The notes beneath the pieces are model-generated. The model was not told where the DNA came from and did no database searches. It saw nothing but the letters and a program-made list of their open reading frames with translations. A DNA stretch of 64,000 nt from Pseudomonas chlororaphis (lineage in GTDB: Bacteria; Pseudomonadota; Gammaproteobacteria; Pseudomonadales; Pseudomonadaceae). Both the position numbers and the translations under genes were made by a program. Numbering within the stretch: the first letter of the stretch is position 1; every line of letters starts with the position of its first letter. Of the stretch, positions 1 through 11,771 are shown piece by piece. Location: positions 135 through 64,134 of the forward strand of contig NZ_JSFK01000003.1 of the NCBI RefSeq assembly GCF_000783395.1, written 5' to 3'.

Positions 1-14
1 AAACGCATTCCAAA

Positions 15-42
15 TGTGGGAGCGAGCCTGCTCGCGAAGGCG
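15..42. repeat. REP-like palindrome, family A
   Basis: Core GGGAGCGAGCCTGCTCGCG, a short palindrome that recurs at about 33.2, 34.0, 56.6 and 61.5 kb. It lies just beyond the 3' end of the AraC-type gene on the minus strand. This copy is single; the others are inverted pairs. Confidence 0.85.
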
Positions 43-72
43 CCGGATCTGACGACCCAACGTTGCGATAAA

Positions 73-1077
73 TCAGCGCAACCCATCGCGAAACTGCCCA
101 GGCGTCATCCCCGTCCAGCGCTTGAATGCGCGGCTGAAGCTGCTGGTGTCGGCAAACCCGAGCAGATAACTGACCTCACTCAACGAGCACTGCGGATCGC
201 GCAGGTGCAGCAAGGCCAGATTCTCGCGGCTCTCATTTAGCAACGTATCAAAGCGACAACCTTCATCCGCCAGATGCCTTTGCAGGCTGCGCAAACTCAG
301 GTGCAGCGCCTGGGCAATCCGCTCGGCACTCGGCTCACCTTCTGGCAATTGCTCTTCAATGGCATCGCGCACCTTGCGCTCCCATGTCAGCGGTTTGAGC
401 TGGGCCATCGTGCGTTTGAGCACGGCTTCGTTGTGTTCGGCGAGTTCCGGGTTGGCGTCGTCGAGGTGGCTGTCAAAGTCGGCAAGGGCGAACTCCAGGC
501 GATCCTCCGCACAACCAAAATGCACCGGAGCGCGGAAGACTTTGTGCCATTGAAGCGCATCGCTCGGTTCCGGGCGGCGCAGATAAACCGCCAGCGGCGC
601 GTAATCGCGACCAAGACGATTGCGGCAGGTGCGCACGTAGATCGCGGTAAACGCATCGATGGCTTCGAAGGCCGGTGCCGGATTGCCTGACGGAATTTTC
701 AGACGGAATTGGTAGCGATCATCGCTGCGGCTCAGTTCCAGTTCCAGCGCATCGCTGACCACCGGGTGATAGCGCACGATGCGTTCGAATACCTCGCGCA
801 AACTGCCGCTGGCGACCAGCGCATAACCGAGGGCATGGAACGTGGTAGGACTGACAAAGCGCGACACGCGCAGACCAAGCGCGGGGTCGCCGCTGACCTG
901 CACGGCAATTTCCCACAAGCGTGTGGTGCCGGACAGCGGATAACGCGCGTTGGGGTCGTCCATCAAATTCGGATCGAGCCCGGCCTGCTGGCACAGGGCA
1001 ATGCTGTCCAGTCCCAGCGCATCGAGTTGCTTGCGCAAGGCACGGGTCCAGCTGGCGAGGGAGGTCGGTTCCTTCAT
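73..1077 (-). CDS. AraC-family transcriptional regulator
   Basis: A 334-residue protein. The N-terminal two thirds look like the arabinose-binding-like domain common in Pseudomonas AraC regulators of OruR/ArgR type. The last ~100 residues hold two helix-turn-helix units: AERIAQALHLSLRSLQRHL, then SEVSYLLGFADTSSFSRAFK followed by the GMTPGQFR ending typical of the family. It is divergent from the desaturase gene at 1178, so it probably controls that gene; the 100-base gap must hold both promoters. The inducer is unknown; members of this subgroup often respond to fatty acids, amino acids or lipids, which fits a desaturase neighbour. Family assignment is firm, target is inference. Confidence 0.9.
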   Translation of the reverse strand: MKEPTSLASWTRALRKQLDALGLDSIALCQQAGLDPNLMDDPNARYPLSGTTRLWEIAVQVSGDPALGLRVSRFVSPTTFHALGYALVASGSLREVFERIVRYHPVVSDALELELSRSDDRYQFRLKIPSGNPAPAFEAIDAFTAIYVRTCRNRLGRDYAPLAVYLRRPEPSDALQWHKVFRAPVHFGCAEDRLEFALADFDSHLDDANPELAEHNEAVLKRTMAQLKPLTWERKVRDAIEEQLPEGEPSAERIAQALHLSLRSLQRHLADEGCRFDTLLNESRENLALLHLRDPQCSLSEVSYLLGFADTSSFSRAFKRWTGMTPGQFRDGLR

Positions 1078-1177
1078 GCTGATTGGCGCTTCCGGTCAAC
1101 AGGTTGGCGTTCTCGGCTACCGCAATTGAAGCCTTGGCGAGGCACGATGCGAACATCATAAACCCGAGGATGGAAGC

Positions 1178-2251
1178 ATGGACGGTACTTCTGCAAGTCC
1201 CCAGCGACACAATGCGGCCCAGCGATCAGCGCATATTCGCGAAGTGGTGCTGGCCAAAGGCGTCGAACTGCGCGAGCGCTACCCGATTCTCAAGCATCAG
1301 GATGCGCTTGGGGCGGGGATTCTGGCCTTTGCCCTGATCGGGATGATCGGCTCGGCGACGCTTTACATCAGCGGCCACATGGCGTGGTGGGTGTGCCTGT
1401 TGCTCAACGCGTTTTTTGCTTCGCTGACCCATGAGCTTGAGCACGACTTGATTCACAGCATGTATTTCCGCAAGCAACGGGTGCCGCACAACTTGATGAT
1501 GGGTTTGGTGTGGCTGGCGCGGCCGAGCACGATCAATCCGTGGATTCGTCGTCATCTGCACCTTAATCACCACAAGGTTTCCGGCACTGAAACCGACATG
1601 GAAGAGCGCGCGATCACCAACGGCGAGCCGTGGGGTTTTGCGCGCTTGCTGATGGTCGGCGACAACGTGATGTCGGCGTTCATTCGCATGCTGCGGGCGC
1701 CGACCTGGGCGCACAAGTGGAGCATTCTGAAACGGGTTTTCAAAGTCTATGCACCGCTGGCGCTGGTGCATTGGGGCGCGTGGTACGTGTTTCTCGGTTT
1801 TCACGCTGCCAACGGCATCGCCTATCTGCTGGGCTCGCCGATTGAATGGTCAGCGACGACGTTGTCGGTGATGCAGGTAATTGATATCGCCGCTGTGGTG
1901 ATTATCGGCCCGAATGTGTTGCGCACGTTTTGCCTGCACTTCATTAGCTCGAACATGCATTACTACGGCGATGTCGAACTGGGCAATGTGCTGCAGCAGT
2001 GTCAGGTGCTGAACCCGTGGTGGTTGTGGCCGTTGCAGGCATTCTGCTTCAACTTTGGCAGCAGTCACGGGATTCATCATTTTGTCGTGAAGGAGCCGTT
2101 TTACATTCGTCAGCTGACGGTGCCGGTGGCGCATAAGGTGATGCGTGAGATGGGGGTGCGGTTTAATGATTTCGGCACGTTTGGGCGGGCGAATCGGTTT
2201 GTTCGCAAAGATGCGGTTGCGCAGGAAGAGGTGCTTACGGCTCAGGCTTGA
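1178..2251 (+). CDS. Membrane fatty acid desaturase / alkane hydroxylase-like
   Basis: A 357-residue integral membrane di-iron enzyme. The histidine clusters of the desaturase/hydroxylase superfamily are visible: HELEHDLIH near residue 90, HLHLNHH near 125 and HGIHHF near 295. Hydrophobic stretches near residues 45-85 and 195-240 fit membrane spans. It probably desaturates or hydroxylates a lipid acyl chain using O2 and an electron carrier encoded elsewhere. It stands alone next to the divergent AraC regulator. The exact substrate cannot be read from sequence. No link to the sulfur genes that follow is evident. Confidence 0.8.
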   Translation: MDGTSASPQRHNAAQRSAHIREVVLAKGVELRERYPILKHQDALGAGILAFALIGMIGSATLYISGHMAWWVCLLLNAFFASLTHELEHDLIHSMYFRKQRVPHNLMMGLVWLARPSTINPWIRRHLHLNHHKVSGTETDMEERAITNGEPWGFARLLMVGDNVMSAFIRMLRAPTWAHKWSILKRVFKVYAPLALVHWGAWYVFLGFHAANGIAYLLGSPIEWSATTLSVMQVIDIAAVVIIGPNVLRTFCLHFISSNMHYYGDVELGNVLQQCQVLNPWWLWPLQAFCFNFGSSHGIHHFVVKEPFYIRQLTVPVAHKVMREMGVRFNDFGTFGRANRFVRKDAVAQEEVLTAQA

Positions 2252-2269
2252 TGGTTGAATTTGAGGGCC

Positions 2270-2367
2270 TCATCGCTGGCAAGCCAGCTCCCACAGTTTT
2301 TATGTCGTGCATAGGATTTGCGCACGACATTGCACCTTGTGGGAGCTGGCTTGCCAGCGATAGCGGT
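2270..2367. repeat. Inverted pair of REP-like palindromes, family B
   Basis: Two copies of the GGGAGCTGGCTTGCCAGCGA palindrome in opposite orientation, separated by about 45 bases, between the convergent ends of the desaturase gene and atsA. Other family B copies lie at 11.8, 36.7 and 54.4 kb. Such pairs can form long hairpins in mRNA and may act as 3' stabilisers or terminators. Confidence 0.85.
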
Positions 2368-2380
2368 GGTTCAGGCAACA

Positions 2381-4817
<2,437 letters not shown>

Positions 4818-4821
<4 letters not shown>

Positions 4822-6416
4822 GCGTGTCTCCAGCGGGTCGCGCGAATTTCCAGGCGTTGGCCAATGAGGTTGAGCAGGGCGCCGGTGAGACCGACGAAAA
4901 GCATGCCGGCCATGATCAGGTCCATGCGCAGCAGTTGCTGTGCGCCGATCATCTGGCTGCCGATGCCGCCATTGGACGGCATGAAATATTCCGCACCGAC
5001 GGTGCCGAGCCAGGCGTAGATCAGGCTCAGTCTGAGGCCTGCAAAAATCCCCGGCGCGGCGCCCGGCAGCACCAGCCGACGCAAGCGCTGCCCGAGGCTG
5101 AGGCGCAGGACTTGAGCGGCTTCGTTGAGTTGTGGCGAGAGGTTGGCGACGCTGCGTTGCGTGGCGATAAACAGCGGAAAGAACGCGGCGAGGGCGACGA
5201 ACACCCACTTCGCCAATTCGCCGAGACCGAACCAGGCTGTGAGCAGCGGCACCCAGGCGAAAATGGCGATCTGGCGGAGGGCGGCGAGGGTCGGGCCGAG
5301 CAGGCGTTCGCTGATGTTCGACAGACCCAGCAGCAGGCCCAAGGCAAATCCGAGACCACCGCCGAGCAGTAGGCCACCCAGCGTGCGGCCAAGACTGAGA
5401 GCCATGCCGCCGATCAACGTGCCGTCGACAAGACCGTCCCATGCAGTGCTCAAAACGGCTAACGGGCTGACCAGAATATTGGCGTCGACCCACTGCTGAT
5501 CACTTGCCAATTGCCACAGCGCCAACAAGCCGAGCGGCAGCAGCCACGGTTGCAGACGCTGCCAGCCTGCATAGCGCGGGCCGCGGCGAATTTCGGCGGT
5601 GGCCGGATGCGGCCAGTGCACCAGTTTCTTGTCCAGCAGGCCGATGCCACGATCCATTGCCACACCGATCACACCGATCACCACGATGCACACGAAAACG
5701 ATGTCGAGCATGAACAGTTGTCGGGCCCAGACCATCAGGTAGCCGATGCCTTCGCTGGAGGCCAACAACTCGACGGCCAGCAACGAAGTCCATCCGGCGG
5801 CCAGCGCCAGACGCACGCCAGCCATAAACGCGGGGAGGGCGGCGGGTAATACCAGTCGACGAATCAAAAGGTGTGGCGGCAAGCGTAAAACAGCGGCAGC
5901 CTCGCGCAGTTTTGGTTGTGCATCTCTTACGCCGACCAGTGTGTGCAGGGTCACCGGCACCACGACCGCTTTGATCAGCACCACCAGTTTCAGCACCTCG
6001 CCGATACCGAAAAACACCATGAACAAGGGAATCCACGCCAGCGTCGGCACTTGCGACAGGCCGGCGAAGGTCGGGAAGACCAAGCGTTCCAGACGGCGAC
6101 TGAACCCCAGCGCGGCACCGAGCACCGCCCCCGCCGAAATCCCGGCGAGCAAACCCCAGAACAAGCGTTGCAGGCTGATCCACAAATGGCTCCACAACTC
6201 GCCATGGGACAACTCGACAGCGCTGTTCCACACCAGCGACGGCGCCGGCAGGATCTGTTCGCTCATCCACTCGTTACGTGCGGCCAGCCACCACAGAGCG
6301 AAAAGACTGAGGGGCAGCAGCCACGGCAACAGGCGTTGGTTCAGGCTGGGCCAAGTACGGCGGCTTTTCAGCGGCGGCGCGTGGAGTGGGAGACTGAGCA
6401 AGGATTGGCGGGCCAT
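4818..6416 (-). CDS. atsB: Sulfate ester ABC transporter, fused double permease AtsB
   Basis: A 532-residue inner-membrane protein made of two fused permease units of the binding-protein-dependent type. Each half carries its own EAA loop: EAAAVLRLPPH near residue 180 and EAAQVLRLSLG near 435. Each half has about six hydrophobic segments. One chain therefore replaces the usual permease dimer, as known for AtsB in Pseudomonas. It is first in the atsB-atsC-atsA operon and divergent from atsR; the 397-base region between them carries a repeat pair and a candidate operator. Confidence 0.93.
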
Positions 6417-6448
6417 GGGTGACCTCCGTTGTCGGGTTGGATCAAGAT

Positions 6449-6545
6449 CAAGATCAAAAGATCGCAGCCTTCGGCAGCTCCTACGGGGGGAATGCGTCCT
6501 TGAATTGACCCCTGTAGGAGCTGCCGAAGGCTGCGATCTCTTGCG
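6449..6545. repeat. Inverted pair of REP-like palindromes, family C
   Basis: Two oppositely oriented copies of the GGAGCTGCCGAAGGCTGCGA element, the first preceded by an AAGATCAAAAGATC stretch. The pair sits inside the divergent atsB/atsR control region, which is unusual because these elements more often lie at gene ends. A second family C pair lies at 27.76 kb, also between divergent genes. Confidence 0.85.
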
Positions 6546-6641
6546 GCATTAGCTAAGATCGAATGGTTATAAATAATATCTAATAGATTCATTTTGGAGA
6601 TAAGCAGCGCCATTTAAGGCTTCCAGCCCACACGCATCCAA

Positions 6642-6677
6642 TGCATTCGAAGAATATTTTCGATGCTGTTAATGCAT
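6642..6677. promoter_or_regulatory. Candidate LysR-type operator between atsB and atsR
   Basis: Half-site TGCATTC at 6642-6648 and TAATGCAT at 6670-6677, separated by exactly 21 bases. The same spacing and half-sites occur at 11772-11807 and 12866-12901. The right arm ends 137 bases before the atsR start, much as the 12.9 kb copy ends 135 bases before its receptor gene. Inside is a second near-dyad, CATTCGAA then TTCGATG. I infer a site for one of the two paralogous LysR regulators; no binding data are visible. Confidence 0.55.
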
Positions 6678-6813
6678 ACGCCGCTGCAAGCCGCGCCACT
6701 GCTCGCTTAGCGTTAAAAGCTATAAAAATGTGCATTTATAGTATTTAAGTGAAGGTGTTCATTCGGCCTACTTTCGGCTCCTCAACGCCCGTCGTGATCA
6801 AGGAGCTGCACCC

Positions 6814-7827
6814 ATGAACTTTCCCTTCAAACGTGTTTTCAGTCTGCTTGCCGTCCCTGCTCTGGCGGGCCTGTTGGCGTTCACCGCGCAGGCCGACGAA
6901 CTCAAGGAAATCAGAATCGCCGTGCCCGACCTGAGCGCCGGCACCCAGCACAGCGGCGGCGGCGTGGTCGACGTGCTGCGTGATCAGCAGATCTTCGAAA
7001 AAGCCTTCGCTGATCAGGGCATCAAGATTCAGTGGAGCTTCTTCAAAGGTGCGGGGCCGGTGATCAACGAGGCGTTTGCCAATGGTCAGGTCGATCTGGC
7101 GTATCTGGGCGATCTGGCGGCGATCATCGGCAAGTCCAACGGGTTGGATACACGTTTGCTAAGCGCCAGTGCGCGTGGGGTAAAGCAGTATCTGGGCGTG
7201 GTGCCGGGGTCAGGGATCAAGACCTTGCAGGATCTGAAAGGCAAACGCGTGGCGATTTTCCGTGGCACGGCAACCCAGTTGTCGTTTGACGCGGCGCTGG
7301 CCAGTCAGGGCTTGAGCGAGAAGGATCTGAAAGTCATCAATCTGGATTTCAACGCAGCGGTCGCGGCGTTGGCAGCCAAGCAGATCGATGCGTCATGGGG
7401 CAGCTCCGGGTTGACCGCATTGCAGGCCAAGGGCCTGGCCGAGTTGCCGCTGAACACCAAGGATCTCGGTGGCGCAGGCAGCGTGCAGTCGGTATTGGTT
7501 GGCACGGGCAAGTTTGTCGACGCTCACCCGGAAGCGGTGGCCAAGTTGCTCAAGGCGCAGCAACAGGCCGTGGAGTGGCTGACGCAGGACAGCAACAAGG
7601 CCGCTTATGTGCAACTTGTCTCGGGGCTGGCGAGTTATCCGCCAGTGATCCTGACGCAGGATCTGCAGGATCAGAAATTGAGCGAAGTGTTCCCGTCGAC
7701 ACTGGATCCGGTGTTTCTCGGCAGCTTGCAGGACAAGGTAGATCTGGCGGCGCAGCAGAAGCTGATTCGCAAGCCGTTCAAGGTGACCGACTGGGTGGCG
7801 CCTGAGTTGGCGGCGGCGAAGCTCTAA
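6814..7827 (+). CDS. atsR: Sulfate ester ABC transporter, periplasmic binding protein AtsR
   Basis: A 337-residue solute-binding protein of the SsuA/TauA type with an N-terminal signal peptide ending near residue 27 (TAQADELKE). The start is fixed by AAGGAG nine bases upstream. It delivers sulfate esters to AtsB/AtsC, which are divergently encoded. The mature protein lacks methionine and cysteine altogether, a composition expected for an abundant protein made under sulfur limitation. Assignment rests on family likeness plus the ats neighbourhood. Confidence 0.92.
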   Translation: MNFPFKRVFSLLAVPALAGLLAFTAQADELKEIRIAVPDLSAGTQHSGGGVVDVLRDQQIFEKAFADQGIKIQWSFFKGAGPVINEAFANGQVDLAYLGDLAAIIGKSNGLDTRLLSASARGVKQYLGVVPGSGIKTLQDLKGKRVAIFRGTATQLSFDAALASQGLSEKDLKVINLDFNAAVAALAAKQIDASWGSSGLTALQAKGLAELPLNTKDLGGAGSVQSVLVGTGKFVDAHPEAVAKLLKAQQQAVEWLTQDSNKAAYVQLVSGLASYPPVILTQDLQDQKLSEVFPSTLDPVFLGSLQDKVDLAAQQKLIRKPFKVTDWVAPELAAAKL

Positions 7828-7835
7828 CGTACACC

Positions 7836-7866
7836 GATCGTTCCCACGCAGAGCGTGGGAACGATC
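7836..7866. terminator. Perfect palindrome after atsR, family D repeat
   Basis: A 14-base perfect stem (GATCGTTCCCACGC and its complement) with a 3-base loop sits between the convergent ends of atsR and the LysR gene. There is no T-run, so it may act as a bidirectional block or mRNA-end hairpin rather than a classical terminator. A longer relative lies at 44.55 kb. Confidence 0.6.
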
Positions 7867-7869
7867 CCT

Positions 7870-8790
7870 TTAAACGGCGACGCTGACCTCCTGCCGGTCC
7901 ACCGCCACCAACGTCTCGATCATCGCCCTTGCTGCCGGCGACAAGCGAAAACCGGTACGACTGACGATCCCGCACCGCGCATTCATGCTCTCCAGGTTCT
8001 GCGGCAGATTGCGCCAGTGCAGCAACACCAGCGAACCCTTGGCAATGTCCTCGACAAACGCCTCTTCCGTACCGACGCCAATCGCATTCGATTGCAGCAC
8101 CACCTTCACCAGCGCCGGAAAATGCTCGGTCTCGATGGTCGGGGAAAAATCGATGCGGCCGCTGAGGTTCGCCAATAATTTGCGAATCCCCGGCGGGATC
8201 AGCGTGGTCGCCAACGGATAGTCGAACATATCGTTGGTCGACAGGCTTTCCTTGGCCAGCAACGGATGCCCCGGACGGCAGAAAAACACCCCGCGCTTGG
8301 GCGTCAGCGCTTGAGTCTGGAAGTTCGGATCGGACTCGAAATGGCGAATGTCGGCGATAAAGAATTCGATCTCTTCACGGCTCAGTGCGCGGCTGAGTTT
8401 TTCCCAGTTATCCACCTGAAAACAGGTGCGCACTTTCGGGTGCGCATTGATGAATTGCGCCACCGCGTCCGGCACCAGTTTCACTGCCGGCGCCGGGCCG
8501 CAACCGAAGTGCACTTCACCGGCATCGAGCTTGGTCATCTGCGTCACTTCGGCACTGAGCAACGCCGCGCCCTGGACCAGGCTCAAGGCGTGTTGCAGCA
8601 CCACCTGACCTTCTGGCGTTGGGCGCAGATCCTTGTTGCCACGATCCACCAGCACGCAGCCGAACTCCTGCTCCAGCCCCTGAATACTGCGGCTGAACGC
8701 CGGTTGAGTGATGCCCATCGCATCGGCCGCGCGGACAAAACTGCGGTGTTCGTTGAGGGCGATGAAGTAACGCAACTGGCGAAGATCCAT
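7870..8790 (-). CDS. LysR-family regulator, SftR-like (copy 1)
   Basis: About 306 residues. The N-terminal winged helix is clear (MDLRQLRYFIALNEHRSF, then ITQPAFSRSIQGLE), followed by a LysR effector domain. It is divergent from atsK and is clearly paralogous to the LysR protein at 11926-12870 (shared FGCGPAPA, EFF-AD-RHFE-DP and YGIVSR/CGIVSR stretches). In P. putida a LysR protein called SftR activates sulfate ester genes; one or both of these are probably its equivalent, but I cannot tell which. An ATG at 8805 would add five residues; the one at 8790 has a better GGAAAAG in front. Confidence 0.88.
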   Translation of the reverse strand: MDLRQLRYFIALNEHRSFVRAADAMGITQPAFSRSIQGLEQEFGCVLVDRGNKDLRPTPEGQVVLQHALSLVQGAALLSAEVTQMTKLDAGEVHFGCGPAPAVKLVPDAVAQFINAHPKVRTCFQVDNWEKLSRALSREEIEFFIADIRHFESDPNFQTQALTPKRGVFFCRPGHPLLAKESLSTNDMFDYPLATTLIPPGIRKLLANLSGRIDFSPTIETEHFPALVKVVLQSNAIGVGTEEAFVEDIAKGSLVLLHWRNLPQNLESMNARCGIVSRTGFRLSPAARAMIETLVAVDRQEVSVAV

Positions 8791-8823
8791 ATGCTTTTCC
8801 GGCATCCTAAAAATAGCTCGAAG

Positions 8824-8859
8824 GCATTTGCGACGAGGGTTGCTAGAGGTTTTAAATGC
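8824..8859. promoter_or_regulatory. Candidate LysR-type operator upstream of atsK
   Basis: GCATTT at 8824-8829 and AAATGC at 8854-8859 form an inverted pair with a 24-base spacer. The half-sites match those at 6.64, 11.77 and 12.87 kb, but there the spacer is 21 bases, so this is the weakest member of the set. Confidence 0.4.
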
Positions 8860-8862
8860 AAG

Positions 8863-8879
8863 CTCTTATTCCGTCAACG
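8863..8879 (+). promoter_or_regulatory. Sulfur-type AT-rich box upstream of atsK
   Basis: CTCTTATTCCGTCAACG, about 95 bases before atsK. It resembles TTCTTATTCCTTAACG at 19.95 kb and CTTCTTATTCCTTC at 23.18 kb. TTATTC half-sites of this kind would suit CysB, but that is inference. Confidence 0.4.
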
Positions 8880-8973
8880 AAGCATGTGAATATCTATTAG
8901 ATGTAAATGGAATATAGATAGAGCGTTGTTTCGCTGCCGTCCAAAACCGTAAGCAGTCGATGAGGGTCTACCC

Positions 8974-9882
8974 ATGAGCAATGCCGCACTCGCTGTAAAA
9001 CCCGCTATCCACGCGCTGGAGATTCATCCGGTGGCCGGTCGTATCGGCGCCGAGATCCGTGGCGTGCATCTGTCCGGTGAGCTGGACGCCGCCACGATCG
9101 AAGCCATTCAACAGGCGTTGGTGCAATACAAAGTCGTGTTCTTCCGTGAGCAGACCCAACTCGACGATCAGCGTCAGGAAGCCTTCGCGCATTTGCTCGG
9201 CGAGCCGGTGGCGCATCCAACGGTGCCGTCCCGCGAGGGCACACGTTATCTGCTCGAACTGGACGGCGCCGAAGGTCAGCGCGCCAACTCCTGGCACACC
9301 GACGTGACCTTCGTCGACGCCTACCCGAAAGCCTCGATCCTGCGCTCGGTCGTCGCGCCGGCCTTCGGTGGCGACACTCTGTGGGCCAACACCGCGACGG
9401 CGTACAACGGCTTACCGACCGAGCTGCGTGAACTGGCCGACAAACTGGTCGCCGTGCATAGCAACGAATACGACTACGCCAGCGCCAAGCCTGATGTCTC
9501 GGCGGAGAAGCTGGAGCGTTATCGCAAGGTCTTCACATCGACTGTTTACGAGACTGAGCACCCAGTGGTGCGCGTGCACCCGATCAGCGGCGAGAAGAGC
9601 TTGCTGCTGGGGCATTTCGTCAAACGCATCAAGGGTTATTCGCAGGCGGATTCAGCGCATCTGTTCGGGCTGTTGCAGAGCCATGTGATCCGCCAGGAAA
9701 ACACCGTGCGCTGGCGCTGGAAGGCCGGTGATGTGGCGATCTGGGATAACCGTTCGACGCAGCATTACGCGATTGATGATTACGGCACTCAGGATCGGGT
9801 GGTGCGTCGGGTGACGTTGAAGGGTGAAGTGCCGGTTGGGGCTTCGGGACAGCGTAGCCAGACCATCAAAGGTCGTGACTGA
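8974..9882 (+). CDS. atsK: Alkylsulfatase AtsK (2-oxoglutarate dioxygenase)
   Basis: A 302-residue iron(II)/2-oxoglutarate dioxygenase of the TauD family that oxidatively cleaves alkyl sulfate esters to aldehyde, sulfate, succinate and CO2. The metal triad falls at His108, Asp110 and His264, and the 2-oxoglutarate arginines at Arg275/Arg279, the same numbers as in P. putida AtsK. It acts in the cytoplasm on esters imported by AtsRBC. It contains only the initiator methionine and no cysteine. It is divergent from an SftR-like regulator and appears monocistronic, followed by a long repeat. Confidence 0.96.
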   Translation: MSNAALAVKPAIHALEIHPVAGRIGAEIRGVHLSGELDAATIEAIQQALVQYKVVFFREQTQLDDQRQEAFAHLLGEPVAHPTVPSREGTRYLLELDGAEGQRANSWHTDVTFVDAYPKASILRSVVAPAFGGDTLWANTATAYNGLPTELRELADKLVAVHSNEYDYASAKPDVSAEKLERYRKVFTSTVYETEHPVVRVHPISGEKSLLLGHFVKRIKGYSQADSAHLFGLLQSHVIRQENTVRWRWKAGDVAIWDNRSTQHYAIDDYGTQDRVVRRVTLKGEVPVGASGQRSQTIKGRD

Positions 9883-9890
9883 AGATCAAC

Positions 9891-10087
9891 AGCCCCTCAT
9901 CGGAACGCCGCCCGCCCAGCCCTCTCCCGGAGGGAGAGGGAGCCGACCGAGTTGTCTCGCGTTAGATATCGACCTGAAAGACCTTATCGATTATGGATTC
10001 GGTGAAGCTGGATCAGGTCGGTGTACCTCTGAAATATCCCCCATTCAGTCCCCTCTCCCTCTGGGAGAGGGTTAGGGTGAGGGGCTT
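9891..10087. repeat. Long nested inverted repeat, family E
   Basis: About 190 bases bounded by CCCTCA...CTCTCCC on the left and GGGAGAGGGTTAGGGTGAGG on the right, with an inner pair around GACCTGAAA and CAGGTCGG and a conserved TCGATTATGGATTC centre. Seven such loci occur in the window, always between genes. Confidence 0.85.
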
Positions 10088-10093
10088 TTCCCG

Positions 10094-11719
10094 CTACCAG
10101 ACACCAATCTGAACCACCTTCTCGGCTTCCGGCTCTCCATAGCGAAACCGCTGCCCCCGTAAATCAATCTCCTGATGACTGATGGTCGTGCGCCGCTTCA
10201 ACCCGCGCACCCACTCAAACAAATACCCCGCATGCTCCTCGCGCACCGCCGCATACGCCGGCTCATCACCCAAATCCCGCAGCTCCTGCGGATCATTCAA
10301 CAGATCAAACAACTGCGGCCGAAAGCCGTCGTACGCCAGGTATTTCCAGCGCTCGCTGCGCACCATGGTCATCCGGCAACGATCAATCGGCTGGCCCAGG
10401 CGCTCCCGTGCCGGCGCCTGGAAGGCGTAGTCGTATTCGCTGATTGCATAGCGTCGCCAGTCCGGATGTTCACCGTGCAGAAGCGGGATCAACGAACGCC
10501 CTTCAAGCCGATGCTCCGCGCCCGGCAATCCCAATGCCTGAAGAAACGTCGGCAACGCATCGATGGTTTCTGTCAGTCGATCATCGACGGTTCCCCGGGT
10601 GACATCCGCCGCCGCCCGAGGATCGCGCACGATCAACGGCACGCCCACCGCCTGCTCCAGCAAAAATTCCTTCTCGCCCAGCCAGTGATCGCCCAGAAAG
10701 TCGCCGTGATCGCTGGTGAACACGATCAACGTGTCATCCCAACGACCGCTGCTCTGCAGAAAATCGAACAGCCTCCCGAGCTGATCATCCACCTGCTTGA
10801 TCAGGCCCATGTACGTGGGGATTACAGTCAATCGTACTGAGTCGCGGGAGAAGTTGAGGCTTTCCTCATGCTGGCGAAAGGCAGTGTATACGGGGTGTTT
10901 GCTGGCTTCGGAGGGCGTCGCGCGGACCGCTTCGAGAATCGATTTCGTACTGTACAAGGCGTGGTACGGTGCCGGTACGATGTAAGGCCAGTGCGGTTTG
11001 ATATAGGAAAGGTGTAAACACCACGATTTCTCGCCTTGCTCGGTGATGAAGTCGATGGCTCGATTTGTAGTGTAGACAGTCTCTGAGTGTTGCTCGGGAA
11101 TTCGTGCTGGCAAATTCGAATGACGCATTTGCCAGCCACTGAGGATTTCGCCGTTTTCGCCTTCGGCGGCATTGGCCCAGTCGTGCCAGGGGTTTTTGCC
11201 GCCGAAACCGTGCTCACGCAGGTAATGCGTGTAGGGCGCAGATTCGCGTTTGTCGTCGAACAGCGGATCGTCGGGATAGATGCCGTCGTGGCGCATGTAG
11301 GGTTCGAAGCCGACTCCGTTGAGGATTTCGGCTTGCTCGCTTTGCGGATTGATCGCTAAGCGTTGCAGCGCGTCGACATTCGCGGTGGCGTGGGTCTTGC
11401 CGACCAGTGCGGTACGAATGCCGTGCGGGCGCAGGTAATCGCCGATGGTCAGTTCTTCCAGTGGCAATGGCACGGCGTTCCACGCTACTTGATGACTGCT
11501 GACATAACGTCCGGTGTAGGCCGACATCCGTGACGGGCCGCAGATCGTGCCTTGGGTGTAGGCGCGGCTGAAACGCACGCCGGCCGCAGCGAGTCGATCA
11601 ATGTTTGGTGTATGCAGATGCGGATGGCCGTAGCAGGACAGGTAATCGCGGCGCAGTTGGTCGCACATGATGTACAGCACGTTACGCACGGGGTTTGGCG
11701 GGGTGGGCATGGGGTTCAC
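10094..11719 (-). CDS. Sulfatase / phosphonate monoester hydrolase-like enzyme
   Basis: A 541-residue member of the formylglycine sulfatase superfamily. The modifiable cysteine is Cys60 in CGPSR. Asp20 and the FTSDHGDFLGDH segment near residue 335 give the metal site; the Asp-His pair there is typical of phosphonate/phosphate monoester hydrolases (Rhizobium PMH), where arylsulfatases such as AtsA have Asp-Asn. No signal peptide is visible. It could hydrolyse sulfate monoesters, sulfate diesters or phosphonate esters; the sulfate-ester setting and the candidate operator upstream at 11772 favour an organosulfur substrate. It is encoded between atsK and the second LysR gene. Confidence 0.85.
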   Translation of the reverse strand: MNPMPTPPNPVRNVLYIMCDQLRRDYLSCYGHPHLHTPNIDRLAAAGVRFSRAYTQGTICGPSRMSAYTGRYVSSHQVAWNAVPLPLEELTIGDYLRPHGIRTALVGKTHATANVDALQRLAINPQSEQAEILNGVGFEPYMRHDGIYPDDPLFDDKRESAPYTHYLREHGFGGKNPWHDWANAAEGENGEILSGWQMRHSNLPARIPEQHSETVYTTNRAIDFITEQGEKSWCLHLSYIKPHWPYIVPAPYHALYSTKSILEAVRATPSEASKHPVYTAFRQHEESLNFSRDSVRLTVIPTYMGLIKQVDDQLGRLFDFLQSSGRWDDTLIVFTSDHGDFLGDHWLGEKEFLLEQAVGVPLIVRDPRAAADVTRGTVDDRLTETIDALPTFLQALGLPGAEHRLEGRSLIPLLHGEHPDWRRYAISEYDYAFQAPARERLGQPIDRCRMTMVRSERWKYLAYDGFRPQLFDLLNDPQELRDLGDEPAYAAVREEHAGYLFEWVRGLKRRTTISHQEIDLRGQRFRYGEPEAEKVVQIGVW

Positions 11720-11771
11720 CGGTCAATGGGACAGGCGAGGTATTTCGCTAGGCGTGAGGGTGTTCGGCAAG

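Noticed and set aside
4822..5493. Upstream extension of the atsC frame (224 extra codons)
   Set aside because: This part lies wholly inside atsB in another frame, and the ATG at 4821 gives a normal-length ATPase with a four-base ATGA overlap.
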